Shown: positions 38,021 through 49,120, numbered from the stretch's first letter. The stretch: 64,000 nt of DNA from DASQZK01 sp963763215 (GCA_963763215.1 CAVXNX010000002.1:1-64000); one strand, 5' to 3'. Translations and numbers: made by a program. The notes: generated by a model not told the origin, from the letters alone.

Positions 38021-38722
38021 TTATTTTGTCCTGCTGAATAAGGTTTCCCCAAGGGAGATGACGATGTAAAGAAGGACGGCCAGTGCAACACCTTCGATCC
38101 GGAAAATGAGGATCAGCACCAGGGAAGCGGCCAGGAAAGCATACTTCAGAGCATTGTTTTTAAGGGAATAGTCCTTGAATTTGAAGGCGAACATCTTCAG
38201 CCGGGAAACCAGCAGAAAGGAGAGGCCGAGGGTGAGGATGAGGACCGGAACGGGATACAGCGGGATAACGCTGGTTTCACCGTGAGCGAAAGCGATCCCG
38301 GCGGCGGCAAAAAACAAGGCATTGGCAGGAGTGGGAAGGCCACGGAAGGCATAGATTTGCTCTTCATCGTTGTTGAAAATGGCCAGCCTGAGTGCCGACA
38401 ATGCCGGGATCAGCAATCCTGCGAGGGCGAAGATCAATGTGGTCCCGGAATCGTGGCCGTTCATGGCCATCTGCATGCTGTAAACGATCAGACCGGGTAA
38501 CAATCCGAAACTGACCACGTCGGCGAGGCTGTCGAGCGATTTTCCGATCTCTGAATGAACATGCAGGAGTCGGGCCAGGAAGCCGTCGAAAAAATCGAAG
38601 ACCGCTGCCAGGAATATCATGGCCGAGGCCATGGCGATGTTGCCGTTAAACAGGAGGATCACCCCGACGGAACCGGATGTGAGGTTCAGAAGAGTGACGG
38701 TATTGGGAATGTGTTTTTTCAT
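38021..38722 (-). CDS. pssA: CDP-diacylglycerol-serine O-phosphatidyltransferase
   Basis: Makes phosphatidylserine from CDP-diacylglycerol and serine, the first step to phosphatidylethanolamine. 233 residues from MKKHIPNTVTLLNLTSGSVG (ATG at 38722, preferred to an upstream Met that adds 18 unusual residues). The CDP-alcohol phosphatidyltransferase motif is DFFDGFLARLLHVHSEIGKS followed by LDSLAD, giving D-G-A-R-G-D-D in the right spacing. There are about seven membrane helices. Single gene, intact frame. Confidence 0.92.
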   Translation of the reverse strand: MKKHIPNTVTLLNLTSGSVGVILLFNGNIAMASAMIFLAAVFDFFDGFLARLLHVHSEIGKSLDSLADVVSFGLLPGLIVYSMQMAMNGHDSGTTLIFALAGLLIPALSALRLAIFNNDEEQIYAFRGLPTPANALFFAAAGIAFAHGETSVIPLYPVPVLILTLGLSFLLVSRLKMFAFKFKDYSLKNNALKYAFLAASLVLILIFRIEGVALAVLLYIVISLGETLFSRTK

Positions 38723-38897
38723 TCGTTGAGAATTTCGTGAACAAATTTGATCATAATTTGATTTACAAAAAAGCATTCATCAAATTTTTACAGGTCACCG
38801 GGAACGCCCGTCAGAAGCAGGGAAGCGGTCGGTGAACGATCTTTTTGTCTTCCCGGATGTTACCTGTAGTGTATTTTGCCTATTAATCTGAACCGTT

Positions 38898-39732
38898 ATG
38901 AAAGAAACATTTTCCGAATTACTCAGCACCATAAACCAGAGTTACTGCGCCGACGTGCCTTCGATGATTGAATCGCATAAGTTCGTCGACGATCTTATCC
39001 TCCTTCTTTTCCCGATCAAGGAAAACAAGAATATCAGCAAACGGGAGATCGAAATCCGGCTTGACCGGATGAAGCTCCGGCTGAAGGAATTGTTGATCCC
39101 CCTGGAAAAGGATCTGAGTAAAAAGCCGGAATCCCTGGTCAATGATTTCTTCAATCAACTTCCCGGCATCTACCGGATGCTGCTGGATGATGCGGAAGAC
39201 CTTCCTGAAATCGGATCCCGCTGCCAGCTGCGTTGAAGAGATCATCCTGTGCTATCCCGGTTTTCATGCCCTGACCGTTTACCGTATTTCGCATATCCTG
39301 TATCAACTCGGGATACCTGTCCTTCCGCGGATGATCAGTGAATATGCCCATGGTAAAACCGGGATCGATATTCACCCGGGGGCCTCCATCGGGGAGAAAT
39401 TTTTCATTGACCACGGAACCGGGATTGTCATCGGGGAAACCGCCGTGGTGGGAACCTGTGTGAAAATTTACCAGGGCGTGACACTGGGGGCCATGTACGT
39501 GGAGAAAAAGATGAAGAATACCAAACGTCATCCCACCATCGAAGACAATGTGATCATCTATGCCGGGAGTACCATCCTGGGCGGGGATACCGTGGTCGGG
39601 CACGACACGGTTGTCGGTGGCAATGTGTGGCTCACTGAAAGCGTCATCCCGTTTTCAGTAGTCTACCGGCAACATAAAACCATCGTGCGCGACAGTAAAA
39701 ACTACAAGGAGCCCATAAATTTCGTCATCTGA
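38898..39732 (+). CDS. cysE: Serine O-acetyltransferase, frameshifted
   Basis: Makes O-acetylserine for cysteine synthesis. The N-terminal helical domain runs MKETFSELLSTINQSYCADV to LLDDAEDLPEI. After a one-base insertion near 39215 the left-handed beta-helix domain follows: YPGFHALTVYRISHILYQLG, IDIHPGASIGEKFFIDHGTG, VIGETAVVGTCVKIYQGVTL, GGDTVVGHDTVVGGNVWLTE. The conserved DIHPGA and DHGTG active-site segments are present. About 278 residues, the long SAT/EpsC-like form. It forms an operon with cysK 13 bp downstream. Confidence 0.92.
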
Positions 39733-39745
39733 AAAATCCATTGAT

Positions 39746-40657
39746 ATGAAAGTCAACACCATTCTCGAAACCATCGGGAATACGCCCCATGTCAGAATAC
39801 AACATCTTTACCCTGCCGGTGCAGAAGTCTGGGTCAAACTTGAAAGAGCCAATCCGGCCGGCAGTATCAAGGACCGGATTGCCCTGAGCATGATCAGCGA
39901 TGCGGAGAAGCAGGGCATCCTGAAGCCCGGCTCCGTGATCATCGAGCCGACCAGCGGTAACACCGGGATCGGACTCGCCATGGTGGCGGCGGTAAAAAAG
40001 TACCGGGTCATCATCGTCATGCCCGAATCGATGTCGGTGGAAAGGCGGAGGATCATGACCGCTTACGGCGCCGAGCTGGAGCTCACCCCCCGGGAGCAGG
40101 GGATGAAAGGGGCCATGCAGCGGGCCGAAGAACTGAAGAGCGAGATCCCCGGAGCCTGGATCCCCTCGCAGTTTTCAAACCCGTCAAATCCCCGAATCCA
40201 TGCAGAGACCACGGCCCGCGAGATCGTGGAGGATTTCCCGGAAGGCTTCGATTACCTGATCACCGGTGTCGGCACCGGCGGGCACATCACCGGGGTGGCA
40301 CAAGTGCTGAAGGAAAAGTTTCCAAAGATCAGGGTTTTTGCTGTCGAACCCGACCAATCGCCCGTTATCAGCGGGGGAGAACCCGGTCCCCATCCCCTCC
40401 AGGGAATCGGCCCGGGCTTCATCCCCGAAAACCTGAACCTTGAATACCTCGACGGAGCCATCCGGGTCACCCGTGAAGAAGCCTTTAACTATGCGCGCCG
40501 GGCTGCCCGGGAGGAGGGCCTTTTCGTCGGGATCTCCTCCGGCGCTTCCCTGGCCGCCGTTGCGAAAAAAATCGGTGAGGCGGAGCCGGGATCACGGATC
40601 ATCACCTTCTGTTACGACACCGGTGAACGATATCTTTCGGTCGACGACCTGTTCTGA
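39746..40657 (+). CDS. cysK: Cysteine synthase (O-acetylserine sulfhydrylase)
   Basis: 303-residue PLP enzyme making cysteine from O-acetylserine and sulfide. The cofactor lysine is K42 in NPAGSIKDRIAL. The substrate loop is PTSGNTGIGLAM, the PLP-phosphate loop GVGTGGHITGVAQV, and the C-terminal signature EGLFVGISSGASLAA. Length and the lack of extra domains fit CysK or CysM; the distinction cannot be made safely from sequence alone. It follows cysE, whose product is its substrate. The frame is intact. Confidence 0.92.
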   Translation: MKVNTILETIGNTPHVRIQHLYPAGAEVWVKLERANPAGSIKDRIALSMISDAEKQGILKPGSVIIEPTSGNTGIGLAMVAAVKKYRVIIVMPESMSVERRRIMTAYGAELELTPREQGMKGAMQRAEELKSEIPGAWIPSQFSNPSNPRIHAETTAREIVEDFPEGFDYLITGVGTGGHITGVAQVLKEKFPKIRVFAVEPDQSPVISGGEPGPHPLQGIGPGFIPENLNLEYLDGAIRVTREEAFNYARRAAREEGLFVGISSGASLAAVAKKIGEAEPGSRIITFCYDTGERYLSVDDLF

Positions 40658-40854
40658 AAATGCCCACCTGTCCCTTCCCCGTGAGCTGATTTGCGGCTTT
40701 CACATGTCAGATGGCACATATTCCGGTGCTTTTTAGTAATTTGCACCGTGAATCATCAACGGACACGCTGCCGGAAATGCCTGACGGCCCGGCGAATCTC
40801 TCCCGGCCGGCGATGGAACCGTTTTTTCGTGAACCCTTGACAAATGGACCAAAC

Positions 40855-41280
40855 ATGATCATTGCTGTAGATTTCGACGGAACCATAGTAGAACACCGGT
40901 ATCCTGCCATCGGCAAGGAAAAACTGTTTGCCTTCGAGACGTTGAGGTCGCTTCAGAAACAGAATCACCAACTGATCCTGTGGACATTCCGGACCGGTAA
41001 AGCACTCGATGAAGCCGTCGAATACTGCCGCCGCCATGGCGTGGAATTTTACGCCGTTAACAAAAGCTACCCGGAAGAACAGTTTGACGAAACAATGATG
41101 AGCCGTAAAATCCAGGCGGATATGTTTATCGATGACCGCAATATCGGCGGATTCCCGGGCTGGGGAGAGATCTGGCATATGTTGAACCCGGAGGAATCAC
41201 CGGATGTCGAACAGCAACTGAGAAATCTACCCCAGAATAAAAGATCCGGTCTTCAATGGTTAAAAAATTTATTTTCCTGA
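40855..41280 (+). CDS. HAD-superfamily phosphatase-like protein (BT0820 type)
   Basis: A 141-residue minimal HAD fold with no cap domain. The nucleophile motif is VDFDGT (D6 and D8), motif II is LILWTFRTG, and motif IV is MFIDDRNIGG. The protein reads closely like the structurally solved Bacteroides BT0820 family (MTIAVDFDGTIVEHRYP-type start; HGVEFYAVNKSYPEE). Natural substrate unknown. The start MIIAVDFDG at 40855 is chosen; the longer frame from 40711 adds residues unlike the family. Its stop overlaps the next ATG (ATGA). Confidence 0.88.
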   Translation: MIIAVDFDGTIVEHRYPAIGKEKLFAFETLRSLQKQNHQLILWTFRTGKALDEAVEYCRRHGVEFYAVNKSYPEEQFDETMMSRKIQADMFIDDRNIGGFPGWGEIWHMLNPEESPDVEQQLRNLPQNKRSGLQWLKNLFS

Positions 41281-42387
41281 TGAAATACAGAGTTTTACTA
41301 CCGGTCCTTCTCTCTGCCGGCATCGTCTTCCAGTCATGCGCCCATGACCATACGGGTAAAAAGACCACCGGCACTGAGCCAGCCCCGGTGACCTCGAAGC
41401 CGAAAGCTGAACTCAGGATCGACGCACCTGCCGGGCAGAGTGTGATCATCCCCGGTACAGCATTTTGAACTGAAACTCTCCCTGAAGGGCGACCATGTCT
41501 CTGTCGACTCGGTGCAGGTATACCTCGGGCCTTCCCTCATCACGGTGCTGAAAAAAGAAATGTCGGCCGAAATAAACGTGGGAAAGATGAACCCCGCCAG
41601 CAGTTTTGTCAGGGCACGGGCGTTCCTGTCGGACGGAACCGACCTTTCCGCCTCGGTGCCCGTTGAGGTGGTTTCCGACATCATTCCGGATCACTATACT
41701 TACCGCGTCATCCGTGAGTTTCCCCACGACCCCAAAGCCTACACCCAGGGCCTCGAATACGTCGATGGTTATCTGTATGAGGGGACGGGAAATTACGGAG
41801 AGTCATCACTCCGCAAGGAAGATCTGGAAACCGGTCAGATCCTGAAATTCCGTAATCTCCCCAGCGATATTTTTGGAGAGGGGATCACCTATCTCCATAA
41901 CAAGATTTACCAGATCACCTACAAGGCGCAGGTCGGCTTTATTTACAATGCCGCAAATTTTGAATTGATCCAGAAGTTCTATTACCAGAACAAGGAAGGA
42001 TGGGGCCTTTGCAACAACGGAACCCAAATCCTGATGAGCGACGGCAGCAACCAGATCTATTTTATGGATACCACCTACTTCAGCCAGCAGAAAAAGATCG
42101 AGGTATTTGACAACAAAGGTCCGGTGGACCTGCTCAACGAGCTGGAGCTGATCAAAGGCAGGTTGTATGCCAACCGGTACACCACCAATGAGATTGTGAT
42201 CATTGACCCGGCCACGGGAAAAGTCGAGGGGAAAATCGACATGAGCGGGATCCTCAAGCCCGAAGACCGGCATCCCGGGATCGACTATTTCAACGGGATC
42301 GCTTACGATAAAAAGAATAACCGCATTTTTGTCACCGGGAAATACTGGCCGAAACTATACCAGGTTGAGTTCATTAAAGTGAAATAA
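41280..42387 (+). CDS. Glutaminyl-peptide cyclotransferase lipoprotein, frameshifted
   Basis: Begins MKYRVLLPVLLSAGIVFQSC, a lipoprotein signal with the lipid cysteine at 20. One extra base near 41460 breaks the frame; it resumes HFELKLSLKGDHVSVDSVQV. An N-terminal beta domain (to about residue 135) precedes the five-bladed propeller of the plant-type glutamine cyclotransferase family: YRVIREFPHDPKAYTQGLEY, YEGTGNYGESSLRK, FGEGITYLHNKIYQITYKA, GWGLCNNGTQILMSDGSN, and LKPEDRHPGIDYFNGIAYDK. It would convert N-terminal Gln to pyroglutamate in the periplasm or at the outer membrane, a step Bacteroidota use on exported proteins. Confidence 0.9.
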
Positions 42388-42392
42388 CCGCT

Positions 42393-43331
42393 TCACGCGC
42401 TGAATTTCCCGGTGATGATCCGGACGCTGCGGGGGATGATCTCAAATTCAAAGGGTGTATGGCCCAGACTTTCCCCATCGGTTTCAAGGTAAATAGACCG
42501 GGGCGAATCGATGATAATATTTTTCCCCATGAACGACTGGACCTTCGGATGCGTTTTTATCTGGCCGTTGTACAATTTGGGCAGACTCCGGATGACTTCG
42601 AGTTTACGCATTTTCTTGATGATGGTCAGGTCGAACTGTCCGTCGTCGGCAACGGCATCGGGAACCTGGAGCATGCCTCCCCCGTTGTATTTGCAAATGC
42701 CTACGTTCATGGAGAAAATGTCATGCTGGTATGTGGTGCCGTCGATAATCAGTGATGCCGTGAAATGGCGGTAACCGAAAAGCTTGGCGAAGATATTCAT
42801 GAAATACAGCACCTGACTGTTTTTCCCTTGTTCTTTGAGTTCATTGCTGCGTTTGGTGACGATGGCGTCGAAGCCGATGCCGGCGATATTGATGAAGTAC
42901 CGGCCCAGTTTACGGTTCTGCTTGGTAAACACCACCCTGCCGGCGTCCTGGACAAAGGTGTTGCCCGTTTTAATGACCCTGGCAGCCTCACGATAGTCGA
43001 AGGGAATGCCGAACATCCTCGACCAGTCGTTCCCCGTTCCCACCGGGATCATCCCGAGGGTGATATCGGTAGTCTGGTACTGCTTCTGGGCGAAAAGCCC
43101 GTTGATCACTTCATTGAGAGTGCCGTCACCTCCAACGACGACAATGCGGGTAAACCCTTCATTGATCTTATTCCGGGCAATGATCATGGCATGGAACCGC
43201 CGGTTCGTAAATACCGGTTCAAAACCGGGCAACTCTTCCCTGAGTATTTTCTCAATCCCGGGCCAGTCGCGTTTGCATTTGCCGGCACCTGCATTGGGAT
43301 TGACAATGATCAGCCATTTTTTGTCGGACAT
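42393..43331 (-). CDS. Diacylglycerol/lipid kinase family protein (DagK/YegS type)
   Basis: 312 residues from MSDKKWLIIVNPNAGAGKCK (ATG 43331; the frame opens seven codons earlier). The DAGK catalytic motif is RIVVVGGDGTLNEVINGLF, and the ATP-binding GTGNDWSRMFGIP is clear. The C-terminal beta-sandwich holds GGGMLQVPDAVADDGQFDLT and SIYLETDGESLG. It phosphorylates diacylglycerol or a related lipid for phospholipid recycling; specificity cannot be read. Convergent with the cyclotransferase gene 5 bp away. Confidence 0.9.
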   Translation of the reverse strand: MSDKKWLIIVNPNAGAGKCKRDWPGIEKILREELPGFEPVFTNRRFHAMIIARNKINEGFTRIVVVGGDGTLNEVINGLFAQKQYQTTDITLGMIPVGTGNDWSRMFGIPFDYREAARVIKTGNTFVQDAGRVVFTKQNRKLGRYFINIAGIGFDAIVTKRSNELKEQGKNSQVLYFMNIFAKLFGYRHFTASLIIDGTTYQHDIFSMNVGICKYNGGGMLQVPDAVADDGQFDLTIIKKMRKLEVIRSLPKLYNGQIKTHPKVQSFMGKNIIIDSPRSIYLETDGESLGHTPFEFEIIPRSVRIITGKFSA

Positions 43332-43661
43332 GATTTCTTCATCTTGAATCACGGAATGTAAATGTAATCTTAATTTCCGAGAAAAAATTCACACGAATTA
43401 TCCCATGTTATTTGTTTTTAATTCTAATTTTGACACTCAGTAAAATGAAATTTACATTCGGCATTATCGAGTGATTATCTGCTATTTGATTGATATGCAG
43501 GCGCTTTTTGACCCCTCCCTCCAATTGTTAATAACGTGTTAATAAATGCAAATCAAATGTTTACAATAAGGAGTTAGGGTGAAAAAGGGTGCTGGCATTA
43601 AAATAGTAAATTTGAATCCCTCGTAAAATTCACTATATTTTGCTTTAAAAAGGAACAGTTC
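43332..43661. other. Divergent intergenic region upstream of parA
   Basis: 330 bp, AT-rich, no gene. A TAnnTTTG -7 match for parA is given separately at 43607-43614. I looked for a parS-like TGTTTCACGTGAAACA palindrome here and in parAB and found none. Confidence 0.5.
43607..43614 (+). promoter_or_regulatory. Candidate -7 box of the parAB operon
   Basis: TAAATTTG matches the TAnnTTTG motif exactly, 47 bp before the parA ATG. No TTTG -33 box is evident. Confidence 0.35.
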
Positions 43662-44423
43662 ATGGGCAAAGTCATTTCACTTGCTAATCAGAAGGGCGGA
43701 GTTGGAAAAACGACAACAGCGATCAATCTGGGGGCAAGCCTGGCCGTACTGGAGAAGAAGACGCTGATCATCGATGCAGATCCACAGGCCAATGCCACAT
43801 CGGGGACGGGTTTTGATCTCAAGAAGGTCAAGACCAGTATTTATGAGTGTCTGATTGATGAAGTCGATCCCGCGCGGATCATTCTGAACAGCGAGCTGGA
43901 GAATCTCGACCTCATTCCTTCCCACATTGATCTGGTGGGAGCGGAGATTGAGATGCTGAACATGCCGGAGCGCGAATTCATGCTCAAGAAAGTCGTTGAG
44001 CGCATCCGTGATGCCTATGATTACATCCTTATCGATTGCTCACCCTCACTCGGGCTGATCACTGTCAATGCCCTCACGGCTGCCGATTCGGTGATCATCC
44101 CTGTACAGTGTGAATATTTTGCGCTCGAAGGTCTCGGTAAGCTGTTGAATACCATCAAGATCATCCAGAACCGGCTTAACCCGTCACTTGCCATCGAAGG
44201 GTTTTTGCTGACGATGTATGATGCCCGTCTCCGCCTGTCGAACCAGGTCGTGGAAGAGGTCAGGCGGCATTTTCAGGACATGGTTTTCGAGACCATTATC
44301 CAGAGGAACATCAAGCTCAGTGAAGCCCCGAGTTTTGGTAAGCCGGTGGTGATGTACGATGCCGAATCCAAGGGTTCGGTGAACTATCTCAACCTTGCCC
44401 GGGAGACTGCTCCAGAACAATGA
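43662..44423 (+). CDS. parA: Chromosome-partitioning ATPase ParA
   Basis: 253 residues. The deviant Walker A loop KGGVGKTT is at residues 11-18, the Walker B/A' region is YDYILIDCSPSLGLITVNAL, and VIIPVQCEYFALEGLGKLL follows. It lacks an N-terminal HTH, so it is the short chromosomal (Soj) type. With ParB it moves and separates chromosome origins, and it is usually encoded near oriC. Intact frame. The parB gene starts 44 bp later. Confidence 0.95.
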   Translation: MGKVISLANQKGGVGKTTTAINLGASLAVLEKKTLIIDADPQANATSGTGFDLKKVKTSIYECLIDEVDPARIILNSELENLDLIPSHIDLVGAEIEMLNMPEREFMLKKVVERIRDAYDYILIDCSPSLGLITVNALTAADSVIIPVQCEYFALEGLGKLLNTIKIIQNRLNPSLAIEGFLLTMYDARLRLSNQVVEEVRRHFQDMVFETIIQRNIKLSEAPSFGKPVVMYDAESKGSVNYLNLARETAPEQ

Positions 44424-44467
44424 TCAGACGATGATGTCCAATGAAGAAAAAATTATAGAATAGCATT

Positions 44468-45358
44468 ATGGCCAAAAAGAACGCACTTGGCAGGGGGCTT
44501 AGGCGCTTTGATTGAAGATGCCGGCCAGGAAAACCAGTCCCAGGTACCTGCTGCAGCAGTGAATGAAATATCCATTCGGGAGATTGAAGCCAACCCGTGG
44601 CAACCCCGGTCGAAATTTGATGAAGAGGCGCTGGACGAACTGGCCGATTCCATCAAGGAGATCGGCATCATCCAGCCGGTGACCGTCCGGATGCTCGATG
44701 AACGGCAAATACCAGCTCATCACCGGTGAACGGCGATACCGTGCAGCCCGGAAGATCGGGATGAAAACCATTCCGGCTTTTGTCAGGAGCGCCGAAGACC
44801 AGAACATGCTCGAAATGGCCCTCGTGGAAAATATCCAGCGTGAAGATCTCGATGCCATCGAGGTGGCCATCAGCTACCAGCGGCTCATTGAAGAATGCGA
44901 ACTTACCCAGGAGAATCTCAGTGACCGCGTGGGCAAAAAGCGGTCTACCGTGACCAATTATCTCCGCCTGCTCAAACTTCCGGCCGAAATACAGCTCGGG
45001 ATCCGCGAACAGAAAATCACCATGGGTCATGCCCGGGCGTTGGTCAATGTTGACGATAAGGATACCCTGCTGACCGTCTATGAACAAATTGTAGCCAACG
45101 AACTCTCCGTCAGAAAAGTGGAAGAGCTGGTCCGGAGGCTGCAACAGAATGACGAAGGCAGCGAAAGGAAAAATGAGCGCCGTCCCTGTTTCTCCCGACC
45201 CGGCCTACGAAGACCTCCGCCATGCCCTCGCACGCCATTTCGGGGCCAGTGTCGACTTCAAACGGAACAATAAGGGAGCAGGGAAAATCGTTATTCCTTT
45301 CAAATCGGATGAAGATCTCGAAAGGATCATCGCAATTCTGGATAAACTTAATGCCTAA
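44468..45358 (+). CDS. parB: Chromosome-partitioning protein ParB, frameshifted
   Basis: Reconstructed to about 296 residues from three frames. It starts MAKKNALGRGL, then (extra A near 44505) GALIEDAGQENQSQV. The N-terminal CTP-binding domain has SIREIEANPWQPRSKFDEEA and, after a slip near 44700, YQLITGERRYRAARKIG and MALVENIQREDLDAIEVAIS, containing the GERRYRA and ENIQRE boxes. The HTH lies in TQENLSDRVGKKRSTVTNYL. After a third slip near 45150 the C-terminal dimer domain ends IPFKSDEDLERIIAILDKLN. It binds parS and slides as a clamp; partner of ParA. Confidence 0.93.
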
Positions 45359-45962
45359 AAGAGTTTCCCACGAACGGGCAGGAACAGGCGTTTTCCCTCT
45401 CTTCCTCCTGTCCCTTTTGTTCATGTTCCCCTACCTGGCGCTGGCTCAGCAACCCCGGGAGGAGGGAGATACACTCGCTGTCCAGGCAGAAGAAAACAGA
45501 GGTGACCGACACCCTCGCCCATAATCCCTCACAAGGCCGCCATTTTATTCGGCGGTTCTCCCCGGACTGGGTCAGATCTACAACCAGAAATACTGGAAAG
45601 TCCCGATCATCTATGCCGGTTTCGGAACCCTGATCTACTTCATCGATCACAATACAAAATATTACCGGGATCTCCGGCTTGCCTATATTTACTATCCCGA
45701 TTACAAATCGAAGTACTTCAATTATGATCTGACTCAGGATCAGATCAAAAATGGAAAGGATATATATAAGCGATGGCGGGACCTCAGTATTATCCTGACC
45801 GGCGGATTCTATATCCTCCAGATCATAGACGCCACGGTCGATGCATACCTTTTCGACTGGGACGTCGGTGAGGATATCTCACTCCGGATCGAACCCGCCC
45901 CTGTTATATCCCCTGGTATGCCCGGCAACTCTTTTGGTCTGAGGGCTTGTTTATCATTTTAG
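45351..45962 (+). CDS. DUF5683 family exported membrane protein, frameshifted
   Basis: Starts MPKRVSHERAGTGVFPLFLL with a signal peptide ending LALA, overlapping the parB stop. After frame changes between about 45490 and 45560 the DUF5683 core appears: VLPGLGQIYNQKYWKVPIIY, AGFGTLIYFIDHNTKYYRDL, and LSIILTGGFYILQIIDATVD, AYLFDWDVGEDISLRIEP, ending at TAG 45962. The second half has no ATG, so simple gene finding would miss it. Two to three membrane spans. The function is unknown; in Bacteroidota it is often found directly after parB, as here. Confidence 0.82.
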
Positions 45963-45999
45963 TTTTATTTTTATTTGCGTAAGACAAACATGTGATTTA

Positions 46000-47577
46000 A
46001 TGAAGGGAAGAATTATTACTTACACTTATGACCGCAGTGATGATCATCCCCGCGGTCTCAGGGCAGGAGAATGAATCAGATACATTGTCAGTGCCCAGTA
46101 CCGAAATGATGACCGGCTTTGAAGACAACCTCGACAGCCTTCTCAATCTCTATTATGTTCAGCAAACCATCCAGTTCGATGATGCCGATAGTATGTACCT
46201 CGCCGAAGATGACACGCTGGTACCCGATTATCCCGATTCTGTCTATATCGACCGTCTCAGCCGGATCCCCATCGGTGGTGGAGCTTTCCTATAACAGGAT
46301 CGTCAAGAATTTTATCGACCTGTATACCCGTCAACGACGGGAACGCGTATCGGTCATGCTCACCCTTTCTCAGTATTATTTTCCCCTCTTCGAAGAGGTT
46401 TTCGATCATTACAACCTGCCTTATGAACTGAAATACATGCCCGTCATCGAATCGGCACTCAATCCCGCGTGCGGTTTCAAGGGCAGGGGCAACCGGGATC
46501 TGGCAGTTCATGTATTCCACCGGCAGACGGTACGACCTGACCATCAATTCCCTGGTCGATGAACGACGGGATCCCTATAAGGCCACCGTCGCTGCCGCAG
46601 AATTTCTCAAGGACCTCTACGATATCTATAAAGACTGGGTCCTGGTCATCGCAGCCTATAACTGCGGACCCGGGAATGTGAACAAGGCCATCCGGCGTTC
46701 CGGCGGCAAGAGAAATTACTGGGATATCTACTATTACCTTCCCCGGGAAACACGGGGTTATGTCCCGGCCTTCATCGCAGCTGCCTATGTCATGAATTAC
46801 TACGATAAACATAACCTGGCTCCCGTCCCGGTCGATTTCGAACTGAACTCCGATACCCTTATGATCCACGATAAGCTGCACCTCAAACAGGTTGCCGAAG
46901 TGCTCAATATTCCCATCAACAGCTCCGTGATCTCAATCCCCAGTATAAGTACGATATCATCCCCGGCGACAGCAAGATTATATCCTCCGGATCCCACAGG
47001 TCCATGAGATGCGGTTCATCGAACTTCAGGATTCGATTTTTGCTTACAAAGACAGCATCTACTTCAACCCCAACAACATGATCGTGAATCCGACAGCCAG
47101 GCATTACCAGGTCCCCGAACTGCCTTCGAGCAAATACACCCAGATGACATATACAGTCAAACCGGGTGATAACCTGGGATTCATCAGCATGTGGTATAAC
47201 GTAAGGATCTCCGACCTCAGGTACTGGAATAATATCCGGTCGCAATATGATCCGCACCGGCCAGAAACTCGTGGTCTATGTGCCCAACGGCCGTGCCGAA
47301 AGATATAAAAACGTCAATACCGCCACTTTCGCTGAGAAACAGCGCCTGACCGGTCAGCCCGCAGCCGTGTCATCACCAGCCTCCGCTCCGAAGGACCAGG
47401 AAGCTTCCGCTTCTGGTGACTACATGTACTATACCGTTCGTTCAGGAGATACCCTTTGGGATATTGCCAAAAAATTTCCCGGGTGTGACCGATCTGGAGA
47501 TCGCGAAAACCAACCAGATCAAATACGGGGAGAATATTAAGCCGGGTCAGGTGCTCAAGATCAGGAAAAAGATCTGA
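46000..47577 (+). CDS. Lytic transglycosylase with C-terminal LysM domains (MltD-like), heavily frameshifted
   Basis: Pieced together from at least six frames. The start MKGRII at 46000 leads, after a slip, to a signal peptide LTLMTAVMIIPAVSG. The SLT catalytic domain shows NLPYELKYMPVIESALNP with the catalytic Glu, GATGIWQFMYSTGRRYDLTI, and VIAAYNCGPGNVNKAIRRSG. Then come two LysM domains: MTYTVKPGDNLGFISMWYNV and YYTVRSGDTLWDIAKKFPGV, with ending KPGQVLKIRKKI. About 525 residues. It cuts peptidoglycan glycan strands and binds the wall by LysM. The number of slips in this gene is the highest in the window. Confidence 0.87.
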
Positions 47578-47601
47578 TGTCTATGCACTAATCCCCAGGC
47601 C

Positions 47602-49056
47602 ATGAAACCACACCAGATCTTGACATTTCTCATTAGTGTTTTCCTGGTGCTGTGGATCCTGGCCCTGGTTTTTCCTGAAAAAGGATTCCGCCTTGGCCAC
47701 CGGTTCTCCCTGCAGTTCGCCCATCCGGACGATTTCTTCACGACCGATACCACTCCCTATGCCGATATATCGGGTATCCTCATGAACAGCAACGCCGCCG
47801 GGGCCCCGCCGATGGATCCGCTTTACCGGCCCGGCACCGTGCGCCATTCCCGACACCCTGGTCCCAGCGATCCCCGACACATCAGGGCGACACAGCCGGG
47901 GCGGCTGCCGACAGCCTGGAGAAAATCACCCGGCTGATCGAACTGCCGGCAAATAATCCGGAGATCTTCAATGCCTTTTTCCGTGAAATCTCACGGATCC
48001 GGTCAACTCACAAACTGATCCGGGTTCTGCACTACGGCGACTCCCAGATCGAAGCCGACCGGATGACCGGGTTTATCCGCAAGAGTCTGCAGACTTCTTT
48101 CGGAGGTTCGGGTTGCGGACTGATTCCTGTGGTCCCCCTTTATAACGGCAAAATGTCGATAAAACAGAGCTGGTCGGGGACATGGGACCGGTTTACCGGA
48201 TTTGTCAACCAGGACAGCACCCTCGGACATAAACGCTATGGTGCCCTTTTTGCCTTTTCCCGGTTCCGGCAGCGGGAGCGATGCTGCCAGACTCAGCTTT
48301 TCACCCTCACCCCTCGGCTACCGTACCTCCCGGTCATTCAACCGTTTCTCCCTTTACCTTGGCGGGAAATCGGCCTCTGCCCACCTTAAAGTGTTTGCCG
48401 GTGATTCCTTGCTGGACTCCCTGGTGATTTCACCGCGGAAAAATTATGCCAGGTACACCTGGCAAACCACTGCGACACCGCCTTCATTCACTCTCGAATT
48501 CTCCGGGACCACAAGCCCGGAAATTTATGGCATCGCCATCGACAACACCTGGGGTGTCGCCGTCGACAATATCCCGCTGCGGGGCAGTTCGGGCCTGGTG
48601 TTCTCCAAGGTCGATACCCTATTGCTGAAAAAGATGTACGCCGACCTGAACGTCGGAATGATCCTCCTTCAGTTCGGAGGAAATGTCATTCCCTACCTGA
48701 ACGGTGATTATGATTATTACGAACGGCTTTTCCGGCGGGAACTCGGCGTGATCAGGAGGATGCTTCCCGGCGTCCCTGTCATTGTCATCGGTCCCTCCGA
48801 CATGTCGAAAAAAGAAAACGGAAGGTACATGACCTATCCCAACCTGGAGCCTGTGCGCGACGCCCTGAAAAAGGCCGCCCTGGATTCGGGCTGTGCATTC
48901 TGGGATATGTATCAGGCCATGGGAGGGAAGAACTCCATGCCGAGCTGGGTCTTTGCGGAACCCCCGCTCGCCATCAGTGACTTTGTGCATTTTAACCCGC
49001 GTGGCGCCAGGATCATCGGAGAAATGTTCTGCAATGCCTTTTTTCTGCGAATATGA
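47602..49056 (+). CDS. SGNH/GDSL-family hydrolase, frameshifted
   Basis: Begins MKPHQILTFLISVFLVLWIL, a single N-terminal membrane anchor, then a Pro/Ala-rich linker. Frame changes occur near 47850 and 48270. The SGNH domain starts at IRVLHYGDSQIEADRMTGFI (block I Ser in GDS), continues MILLQFGGNVIPYLNGDYDY (block III Gly/Asn) and VIVIGPSDMSKKENGRYMTY, and ends with DFVHFNPRGARIIGE (block V Asp and His). About 484 residues. It lies 64 bp before an MBOAT gene, the pairing seen in O-acetylation systems for alginate, cellulose and peptidoglycan, so a periplasmic acyl-transfer or esterase role is likely. Confidence 0.85.
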
Positions 49057-49120
49057 CAAATGGCTGGAGAAAACACAGACCTATGCCGAAAAACAGCCAT
49101 AAATCTTCAAAAAACGGTGA

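Noticed and set aside
43332..45358. parS site near parAB
   Set aside because: No sequence close to TGTTTCACGTGAAACA was found in or around the operon; ACGTG near 43537 lacks the symmetric arms.
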